From: Bacteroidota bacterium
Lineage (GTDB): Bacteria > Bacteroidota > Bacteroidia > Bacteroidales > Paludibacteraceae
Reading direction: 5' to 3'
DNA length: 64,000 bases
Assembly (NCBI GenBank): GCA_023459355.1
Contig: JAEWUM010000030.1
Location: forward strand, 1 to 64,000
Below, one piece after another: positions 35,341 to 42,861 of this stretch; the first letter of the stretch is position 1, and every line of letters starts with the position of its first letter. The translations under genes and the position numbers were made by a program. Under the pieces are notes generated by a model that did no database searches, was not told the origin of the DNA, and was given only the letters and a program-made list of their open reading frames with translations.

Positions 35341-36348
35341 ATGGCCAATAGTCTTTACCTGGACACCAACGTCTATTTATCATTTTATCACCTTTCAAAT
35401 GATGATTTAGAAGAGTTAGACAAGCTATCTGTATTAACAAAATCAGGTTCTTTATCTTTATATCTCCCAGAACAGACAAAAAACGAATTTTATAGAAATC
35501 GGGATACTAAAATTGCAGACGCAATAAAAAGATTCAAAGATAATAAATTTGACAATGTGTTTCCGCAAATTGTCAAAGACTATGATCAAGAGTATAAGCT
35601 AATGAAACAGGCAGTCAAAGAGCATGAAAAAAACAAACAGATTATTCTTGAAAAAATTAAGGGTGATATAGTTGATAAAAAGCTAAAAGCAGATTTAGTA
35701 ATTGAAGAACTATTTAAAAATGCTAAAGTAATCCCATTTTCCCCTTCATTATTAGAAAATGCAAAGATAAGATATGATTTGGGCAATCCACCTGGTAAAA
35801 ATAAATCTTATGGAGATGCAATAAACTGGGAATCATTACTTTCAGTTATTGAAGACTTTGATAATTTCTATTTTATTTCAGATGATAAGGATTATTATTC
35901 TGAATATGACATCAATATGTTTAATTCTTATTTGCTCATGGAATGGAATAAAAGGATGCCTCTCACACAATTCAAATATTACAAATCGCTTTCCAGTTTT
36001 TTCAAAGAGCAGTTTCCTGAAATAAATATTGCAACTGAAATACATAAAGAGCAACTTATTACAAAGTTATCAAAGAGTTCATCGTTTTCTGAAACAAGAA
36101 ATATTTTAAGGGAACTGAAAGACTATGATGATTTTACATCAAAACAGATAAATGATATAGTTTATTCAGCTATCACGAATAATCAAATCTTTTGGATTAG
36201 AAATGATGTTGATATCAAAGAATACATCGATAAATTAATCGGAAGTAAATTAAATTTAATTGATAGTAATTTTATTGATCAATATAAGCGCCTATATAAC
36301 TGTGAGTTAATTGAAGAAACATCTAAGTCAAACCCATTACCTTTTTAA
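35341..36348 (+). CDS. PIN-like domain protein (DUF4935 type)
   Basis: A 335-residue predicted ribonuclease. The N-terminal half has PIN acidic residues in the right order: Asp8 in YLDTNVYL, Glu49 in QTKNEF, Asp159 in SYGDAINWE, and Asp181/Asp182 in FISDDKDYYS. The charged helical insertion between Glu49 and Asp159 is characteristic of DUF4935 proteins. The C-terminal 130 residues are helical without a known motif. It follows pglX after 66 bases and precedes the OLD-type gene by 49 bases in very AT-rich DNA. No antitoxin gene is adjacent. It may be an RNase effector of the inserted module, which is inference. Confidence 0.75.
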   Translation: MANSLYLDTNVYLSFYHLSNDDLEELDKLSVLTKSGSLSLYLPEQTKNEFYRNRDTKIADAIKRFKDNKFDNVFPQIVKDYDQEYKLMKQAVKEHEKNKQIILEKIKGDIVDKKLKADLVIEELFKNAKVIPFSPSLLENAKIRYDLGNPPGKNKSYGDAINWESLLSVIEDFDNFYFISDDKDYYSEYDINMFNSYLLMEWNKRMPLTQFKYYKSLSSFFKEQFPEINIATEIHKEQLITKLSKSSSFSETRNILRELKDYDDFTSKQINDIVYSAITNNQIFWIRNDVDIKEYIDKLIGSKLNLIDSNFIDQYKRLYNCELIEETSKSNPLPF

Positions 36349-36397
36349 GAGTAATATTGAAAGTGATAACAGTCACCACTAAAAATGTAACAACAAC

Positions 36398-38050
36398 ATG
36401 AACATTACTAAAGTTATTATTGAAAATTATAAATGCTTTTACGGAAGATTTACTTTTGAGCCAAACATAGGACTAAATATTCTTGTAGGTGATAATGAAG
36501 CAGGTAAATCTACAATATTAGAAGCAATACATTTAGCATTGACAGGAATCCTTAATGGCAGGTATCTTAAAAACGAACTTACTCAATACCTTTTCAATAT
36601 TGATTCTGTAAACTCGTATCTAAAAAATTTAGAAGAAGGCAAACCTGCAATCCTACCACATATACTTATAGAAATATATTTTGATGGTGAAGACATTGCA
36701 TTATTCAACGGAAATGGAAATAGTGAAAAGAGTAATTCTGCTAACGGAATCTCCTTTAAAATTGAGTTTGATAGTGAAAAATACCAGGCGGAATATGAAG
36801 AGCTTATAAAAACTGGGAATATAAAAACTGTTCCTATTGAGTATTATGATATAGTGTGGACATCCTTTGCGAGGCAAGGAATAACAGCTAAGAGAATTCC
36901 TTTGAAATCTGCATTGATTGACTCTTCGAGTAATCGTTATCAAAACGGTTCTGATATTTACATTTCAAGAATTATTCGTGAGAATCTAGAACATAAGGAA
37001 ATAGTAGACATAACTCAGGCATACAGAAAAATGCAAGAAGTATTCATGGATGAAGATGCAATTAAGACAATAAACGAAAAAATACAATCTGCCGCTAAAA
37101 TTTCAGAGAAAAATGTTAAACTTTCTGTTGACCTTTCTTCGAAAAATGCTTGGGAAACAAGTTTAATGACATATTTAGATGATATTCCTTTTCAAAACAT
37201 TGGAAAAGGGGAACAGTGTATAGTAAAAACAAAACTTGCTTTAGGACATAAAAAATCTAAAGAAGCAAATATTCTTCTCCTCGAAGAACCCGAGAACCAT
37301 TTATCGCACACAAAGCTGAATGAATTAATTCATAACATTAAAGCTAACATGGGTGATAAACAAATACTAATTTCCACTCATAGTAGCTTTGTTGCTAATA
37401 AACTGGGACTTGACAGCCTAATCCTTTTGAATGATAATAAGATAATTAAATTGAAAGACTTAAGTCCTGATACTAAAAGCTTTTTCAGCCACCTTTCAGG
37501 TTATGACACGTTACGATTAATCCTTTGTAAGAAAGCCATTTTAGTAGAAGGAGATTCAGACGAATTAGTAATTCAGAAGGCATATATGAAAGAATATGAC
37601 AGAAAGCTTCCAATTGAAAATGGTATAGATGTAATATCAGTCGGAACAGCGTTCCTTAGGTTTTTACAAATCGCAGAAAAGTTAAATAAAACAGTTGCCG
37701 TAGTAACGGATAATGACGGAGATGTAGAAGCAGTTCAAAAAAAATATGCAGGCTATTTAGGAGCAAATGCTAAATTAAACATTTCGATTTGCTTTGACTC
37801 AACCATTGACTCAGGAAGTCTTTCAATTGGCACAAAAAGTAAACCATTCAATTATAACACTCTCGAGCCTAAACTCTTAAAAGAAAATGGCAGGGAGAAA
37901 GTTAATGCAGTTTTAGGAACATCATTTCCAATTGATGATGATTTGCATAAATACATGCATGCCAACAAGACTGAATGTGCTTTAAAATTTTTTGAGACTA
38001 CAGAAGAAATCAAATTTCCGCAATACATTTTGGATGCATTTGCACGATGA
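36398..38050 (+). CDS. OLD-type ATPase/TOPRIM endonuclease (GajA-like)
   Basis: A 550-residue OLD-family nuclease. The N-terminal ABC-type ATPase has Walker A GDNEAGKST (residues 31-39), a degenerate signature near GKGEQC, and Walker B LLLEEPENHLS with the following ISTHSSFVANKL switch. The C-terminal TOPRIM domain has VEGDSDE (Glu384) and VTDNDGD (Asp438, Asp440). Together with the overlapping UvrD-like gene this matches Gabija, where GajA is a nucleotide-sensitive DNA endonuclease and GajB a helicase-like partner. The four-base ATGA overlap with the next gene shows strong coupling. Composition is AT-rich, unlike brxC or brxL. Other OLD-plus-helicase defence pairs remain possible. Confidence 0.85.
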   Translation: MNITKVIIENYKCFYGRFTFEPNIGLNILVGDNEAGKSTILEAIHLALTGILNGRYLKNELTQYLFNIDSVNSYLKNLEEGKPAILPHILIEIYFDGEDIALFNGNGNSEKSNSANGISFKIEFDSEKYQAEYEELIKTGNIKTVPIEYYDIVWTSFARQGITAKRIPLKSALIDSSSNRYQNGSDIYISRIIRENLEHKEIVDITQAYRKMQEVFMDEDAIKTINEKIQSAAKISEKNVKLSVDLSSKNAWETSLMTYLDDIPFQNIGKGEQCIVKTKLALGHKKSKEANILLLEEPENHLSHTKLNELIHNIKANMGDKQILISTHSSFVANKLGLDSLILLNDNKIIKLKDLSPDTKSFFSHLSGYDTLRLILCKKAILVEGDSDELVIQKAYMKEYDRKLPIENGIDVISVGTAFLRFLQIAEKLNKTVAVVTDNDGDVEAVQKKYAGYLGANAKLNISICFDSTIDSGSLSIGTKSKPFNYNTLEPKLLKENGREKVNAVLGTSFPIDDDLHKYMHANKTECALKFFETTEEIKFPQYILDAFAR

Positions 38051-39156
38051 ATCAGAACAAACTCATAGTAGCTGCTGCGGGAGCAGGGAAAACAACTTTC
38101 CTGATAAATGAAGCCCTGAAAATCAAAAATGAAAGGGTTTTGATTACTACATACACACAGGCGAATGAAGCAGAAATAAAAAAGAAAATTATTGAAATTA
38201 ATCGTTGCATACCTTCAAATGTAATCGTCCAAACTTGGTTCTCATTTTTACTACAGCACGGTGTAAGGCCTTTTCAGGGTGGACTTTTTGAAAAGGACGT
38301 TGCCGGCTTAATTTTAGTCAACAGTCAATCAGGTTTAAAATATTACTTTAAAGGAAAGCCAATCTATTTTAGTGAAGAAAACGAATTTGAAAGTCACTAC
38401 TTTTCTAGAGAAACTAAAATTTACTCTGATAAAATTTCAAAGTTTGTTTTTAGATGCAACACATGTTCAGATGGGGCTGTCATTAAACGATTGTCAAATA
38501 TTTTCGCTCACATATTCATTGACGAAGTTCAAGACCTGGCAGGCTATGACTTGGAATTGCTTAAATTACTTTTCGATTCAAAATCAAATACACTTTTAGT
38601 TGGTGATCCAAGACAAGGAACCTACTCAACAAATAGTTCTGCGAAGAATAAGCAATATAAAAAGGCAGCAATTATAAATTTTTTTGAAGATGATTCCTTA
38701 AAGATTGAAAAAGACAAATCTACCTTAACCACTAATTATCGTTGTAACAAAGCAATTTGTAATCTATCAAATAAACTCTTTACTGATTTTTCTCCAACAG
38801 TTTCAGGTAACACAGATAATACAGGGCATGACGGAGTGTTTCTTATAAGGCAAAATGATATAAATGAATATTTAAAAACATATTCACCAGTTCAGTTACG
38901 AGAAAATGTAAAAACAAAAGTTAATGAAGACTTTATGGTTATGAATTTCGGAGAATCAAAGGGACTTTCCTTTGATAGAGTATTGATATATCCTACCAAC
39001 CCAATCTTAAAATGGCTTTCAGACAACAATTCTGAATTAGCACCAACAAGCCGATCTAAGTTTTATGTAGCTTTAACAAGAGCGAGATATAGTGTTGGTA
39101 TAATATGCAACTACCCCGATAACTTAAATTTGACAGGAATTCAAAAATGGAAATAG
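38047..39156 (+). CDS. Compact UvrD/Rep-like helicase (GajB-like)
   Basis: A 369-residue superfamily 1A helicase-like protein. Motifs in order are I (AAAGAGKTT, Lys15), II (FIDEVQD, Asp159-Glu160), III (LLVGDPRQGTY), IV (TTNYRCN), V (MNFGESKGLSFDRVLIY) and VI (FYVALTRARYSVGI). It is shorter than typical GajB or UvrD proteins (about 500-700 residues) because the 1B/2B insertions are reduced. Strand separation may be weak and a sensing or ATPase role more likely. It overlaps the OLD-type nuclease gene by four bases. The cyclase-like gene begins 44 bases after its stop. Confidence 0.85.
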   Translation: MNQNKLIVAAAGAGKTTFLINEALKIKNERVLITTYTQANEAEIKKKIIEINRCIPSNVIVQTWFSFLLQHGVRPFQGGLFEKDVAGLILVNSQSGLKYYFKGKPIYFSEENEFESHYFSRETKIYSDKISKFVFRCNTCSDGAVIKRLSNIFAHIFIDEVQDLAGYDLELLKLLFDSKSNTLLVGDPRQGTYSTNSSAKNKQYKKAAIINFFEDDSLKIEKDKSTLTTNYRCNKAICNLSNKLFTDFSPTVSGNTDNTGHDGVFLIRQNDINEYLKTYSPVQLRENVKTKVNEDFMVMNFGESKGLSFDRVLIYPTNPILKWLSDNNSELAPTSRSKFYVALTRARYSVGIICNYPDNLNLTGIQKWK

Positions 39157-39200
39157 ATAACATTCAGTTTTCTTTATGATTTTAATTTAACAAATAATTT

Positions 39201-40112
39201 ATGAGTAATGTACCTAGTAAATACGGCTTTAATTTTGCTTTTTTTGATATATTAGGTTTCGGAGATAAGATTTCTAAACCAGGAGGACTTGAATTGATTA
39301 AAGATGTGTATATTAAACTTACTGAAATCATTAATGAGCATAATGAGACATATCATAAATTAAAAACAATTATGCCAACTGGTGTATATGGTACTTCGGA
39401 TGGTGCATACACGTTGTATGAGGTTAACATTCTATATGGTAGTGATTCAATATTTGTTTGGTCTGACAGAACTTGGGAAGAATTAAAAATGGTGAACAAT
39501 GATGTTTCAAAAATATTCCATGCGACACCATATTTTGGTAAACCAAGGATATGTGATCCTTTTTTAGACATTTGTAATGAGTTAATTTGTAAAGCCTTGG
39601 AATTGGGTTTTATGTTAAGAGGTGCCATGTCAATGGGCGAAGGATATTTTGATTTTTCAAAACATATATTCTTAGGTAAACCTATAGTTGACGCTGTGAA
39701 GTTAGAAGGGATTCAGGAACTCGTAGGAGCTTCATTTCATTTAACTTTTGAAGAACAAAAAATTCCTAATCGATTTCGCATAAAATTTAATAATTATATA
39801 CCAGATTATAAACACGGTAGAAAAACTGAAAAAGAGACCAAAACTAATGAGTACGTTTTGGATTGGCCAAGACATTGGAGAAATACACGTGATACTGATT
39901 TAGCTGATGTAATAAATAATATCGACTTTGCTTCTCAAAGCGTTAAAAAAGCAAATACCCTTAGATTAATAACTGAATCTAATAAATATTCAACAATGTA
40001 TGAGTCCGATGATGATAGAAATGTATATAATGTTTATCCTGAAATATATAGCAAGACAGATGGAGTAATGCTCAGATTGATTGATGATAATGGTAATGTT
40101 TTAATTTTATAA
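39201..40112 (+). CDS. Class III nucleotide-cyclase-like protein of unknown function
   Basis: A 303-residue protein with no confident family name. Its first 170 residues follow the layout of class III nucleotidyl cyclases. FFDILGFG (Asp16) corresponds to the first metal-binding aspartate motif. GSDSIFVW (Asp82) corresponds to the second. LRGAMSMGEGYF (139-150) and FLGKPIVDAVKLEG (157-170) correspond to the usual G.H.GE and G..V..A.RLE segments. The C-terminal 100 residues (conserved-looking LDWPRHWRNT) are unlike known effectors. It could make a cyclic nucleotide signal or be a degenerate relative. It ends the inserted module, 243 bases before pglZ. Confidence 0.6.
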   Translation: MSNVPSKYGFNFAFFDILGFGDKISKPGGLELIKDVYIKLTEIINEHNETYHKLKTIMPTGVYGTSDGAYTLYEVNILYGSDSIFVWSDRTWEELKMVNNDVSKIFHATPYFGKPRICDPFLDICNELICKALELGFMLRGAMSMGEGYFDFSKHIFLGKPIVDAVKLEGIQELVGASFHLTFEEQKIPNRFRIKFNNYIPDYKHGRKTEKETKTNEYVLDWPRHWRNTRDTDLADVINNIDFASQSVKKANTLRLITESNKYSTMYESDDDRNVYNVYPEIYSKTDGVMLRLIDDNGNVLIL

Positions 40113-40244
40113 GGTTATTTTATATTCCAAATTAACAAATTGGATAATTCAATTTGGAGATTTGAAAAAAGTTTTTTAGCGCAACTAAAATTTGAAGTTA
40201 GGAGTTTAATAAATACACATCATTATTATTATTCACCTGAAAAT

Positions 40245-40277
40245 ATTGCAAAACTACTCATTATTTGATTATTTTTG
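40245..40277 (+). promoter_or_regulatory. Internal promoter before pglZ-brxL
   Basis: ATTG at 40245-40248, 21 bases, then TATTTTTG at 40270-40277, an exact -7 box. It lies in the 243-base gap before pglZ, the largest gap within the locus, and would let pglZ and brxL be expressed independently of the inserted genes. Confidence 0.5.
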
Positions 40278-40355
40278 CATCAAAAGTAGCATGTTATGAC
40301 AAAGCTAAGACTGAAAGATGGATTAGAATAATGGATGAAACTTACAAAAATATTC

Positions 40356-42851
40356 ATGAACAAAATTGAAGAAACCCTTCTCAAACGCTTCGAAAACCAC
40401 CGCGTGATTTTCTGGTACGACGAAAAACAGGAATTAACTGAGTTGTATCAGGAAGTTGCACTTGATGGTGTCGAAAAAATTGAAGTGAACAACAATGAGT
40501 TTGAGGTAAAGCATATCATCAACAAGCAAAAGCCCGACAGCAAATTGCTTATCTATATTCCGCACGCCAAACCGGCTCATGAAGATAATTGGTTGCTCGA
40601 TGCGGAACTGGCTCACCATGTGTTTTACACGAATCAGGAGGCTTTGATGTTGCAGGAAATGGGACTTGATTATCATTTAAAAGAATTGGTAAGTGAGCAT
40701 ATCGAGTTTTTTAAATCGAAAGAACGACGTGCACGATTGGTTGATTTATTGGGTGATGGGGACGAAAATGAGGAGATTCGGGCGAAGATGTTGGCTGTTG
40801 TTTTCAACACGGAATACGTGAATCTTATTTCCTTTATCCATGCACATGCCGGGGCGCTTGTGAGAAACGAAGAACGAACAGACCGGGAGTTGGTCAAGTT
40901 CAATTTGCACGCGTTTTATTGGGAGAAAATTGCCTTGCAGTTTGGTTATCAATCAGAAAAACCTGCTTTATATGACTTCTTACTGGAAGTTTTAAGTGCC
41001 AACTTCGCGCTATCCAAAACCGGAAAAGTAAACAAGGAATCACGGTTGTTGCTTTCGCAGTGGAAAGATACCATCCGGCATCGGGATAGTTTCGGACAGC
41101 TATCTGAACGTATCGCGAAAGATATTGATGTTGAATCAAAACTAAATAAAGCTTCAATCGATGCTATCGTTCAGGATGATTTGTTCCGTTTGACGGATCA
41201 GAAAATTATTTTTGATTTGGTAAGCCTGATTACCAACGAAAGTATTTCAGCTGAAAAGGTTTTTATTTATACGAAGCAACGTGAAAATAAGTTCTGGTAT
41301 CCCGAAATGGCCTCGTTGTATAAAGCGTTAGAATGTGCTGCCGAAATGATTACAATGGTACGTCAATTCGCATCACATAAGCACGCTAATCTGCAAGCGG
41401 GTGTAAAGGATTATACAGAAAGCTTGTACCAAATAGATTCTAGTTACCGTAAGTTTATTTTCTATTTCAGACAAAGCAATCAAAACCGTATTTTGTCGCA
41501 ATTGGCCGAGAAAGTGGAAAAGGTGTATGCCAATGATTGGCTGCTGACATTCAATAATCAATGGCAACAAGTCATTAATGACACCAAGCCTTGGCCGGTA
41601 AAGGAAAAAGAAAGTCAGCGACAGTTTTTTAGCCAGCACGTTACAAATTACACCACGAAAAACAACCGTTTATTTGTTATTATCTCAGATGCATTCCGGT
41701 ATGAATGTGGTGTGGAGTTACTTAAACGCATTCAGGCTGAAAACCGATTCGAGGCAGCTATAACTCCACTCATTGCCAGTCTGCCTTCCTACACGCAACT
41801 GGGTATGGCTTCTCTGTTGCCACACAAAGAGCTTGGTTTTCAGGAAGGTAGTGACACGGTTTTGGTAGATGGACAATCGAGTGCCGGAACAGCAAATCGT
41901 GCCAAAATACTTTCACAGCAATCCGGTGTAAGAGCTACGGCGGTGTTGGCAGAAGATTTTATGAAGATGAATGCGAACACAGAAGGGCGTGAATTCGTGA
42001 AACAACACGATTTGATTTACATTTATCACAATCGAATCGATAAGGTGGGCGATGACAAGGCATCCGAAGAGAAGGTGTTTGAAGCTGTGGAAGAAGAATT
42101 TGATTTCTTGATAAACCTACTGAAGAAGATAGCCAACATGAACGGCAATAACATGATGATTACCTCTGATCACGGATTTATCTACCAACATCAAACCCTG
42201 GATGAAAGTGATTTTAGTGAATCACAACACAGGGGAGAAGTCTGGAAAGAAAACCGCCGGTTTGTCATCGGGAAAATGCTTGTGAACGATGCGGCTACTT
42301 TAAAATACAGTGCTGTAGAATTAGGCTTGACCGGAGAAGTTGACGTGCTTATTCCGCGCTCAATCAATCGACTGAGGGTAAAAGGTGCCGGTTCACGCTT
42401 CATTCATGGCGGAGCCAGTTTGCAGGAAATTGTAGTGCCGTTGCTGACAATCAGCAAACTGCGTCAGGATACAACAAAACAGGTTGAAATAGACATCATC
42501 AAATCCAACGACCGGATTACAACCAATATACTGCCCGTGTCCTTTATTCAGCAGGATTTGGTAGATGCAACAACGTTGCCACGTGTCATCAAAGCTGGTA
42601 TTTATGCTGAGGATGATGAGTTGCTCAGCGACCAGTTTAGGTTTACCTTTGATATTGAAGAAGGAAGTGAGAGACAGCGGGAAGTGAAACATAAATTTCA
42701 GTTGTTGGGTAAAGCCAGCGGGAAATACAAGAATCAACGGGTTAAACTGATACTGGAAGAGCCTGTAGAAGGTACCAGTAAATGGAAGGAGTACAAGCGA
42801 TTCATGTACACCCTCAATATCTCTTTTTCAAATGATTTTGATCAATTTTAA
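40356..42851 (+). CDS. pglZ: BREX alkaline-phosphatase-superfamily protein PglZ
   Basis: Core BREX protein of the alkaline-phosphatase fold, and the signature gene of all BREX types. I choose the start MNKIEETLLKRFENHRVIFWYD (shown broken over residues 1-22) rather than the ATG seven codons upstream, because PglZ proteins begin with this helix. That gives 831 residues. Metal-site motifs are VIISDAFRYE (Asp445) and MITSDHGFIY (Asp605, His606). The C-terminus (QREVKHKFQLLG ... FSNDFDQF) is the typical small beta domain. brxL follows after 10 bases. Composition returns here to that of brxC. Confidence 0.94.
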   Translation: MNKIEETLLKRFENHRVIFWYDEKQELTELYQEVALDGVEKIEVNNNEFEVKHIINKQKPDSKLLIYIPHAKPAHEDNWLLDAELAHHVFYTNQEALMLQEMGLDYHLKELVSEHIEFFKSKERRARLVDLLGDGDENEEIRAKMLAVVFNTEYVNLISFIHAHAGALVRNEERTDRELVKFNLHAFYWEKIALQFGYQSEKPALYDFLLEVLSANFALSKTGKVNKESRLLLSQWKDTIRHRDSFGQLSERIAKDIDVESKLNKASIDAIVQDDLFRLTDQKIIFDLVSLITNESISAEKVFIYTKQRENKFWYPEMASLYKALECAAEMITMVRQFASHKHANLQAGVKDYTESLYQIDSSYRKFIFYFRQSNQNRILSQLAEKVEKVYANDWLLTFNNQWQQVINDTKPWPVKEKESQRQFFSQHVTNYTTKNNRLFVIISDAFRYECGVELLKRIQAENRFEAAITPLIASLPSYTQLGMASLLPHKELGFQEGSDTVLVDGQSSAGTANRAKILSQQSGVRATAVLAEDFMKMNANTEGREFVKQHDLIYIYHNRIDKVGDDKASEEKVFEAVEEEFDFLINLLKKIANMNGNNMMITSDHGFIYQHQTLDESDFSESQHRGEVWKENRRFVIGKMLVNDAATLKYSAVELGLTGEVDVLIPRSINRLRVKGAGSRFIHGGASLQEIVVPLLTISKLRQDTTKQVEIDIIKSNDRITTNILPVSFIQQDLVDATTLPRVIKAGIYAEDDELLSDQFRFTFDIEEGSERQREVKHKFQLLGKASGKYKNQRVKLILEEPVEGTSKWKEYKRFMYTLNISFSNDFDQF

Positions 42852-42861
42852 TTGAACAGGC

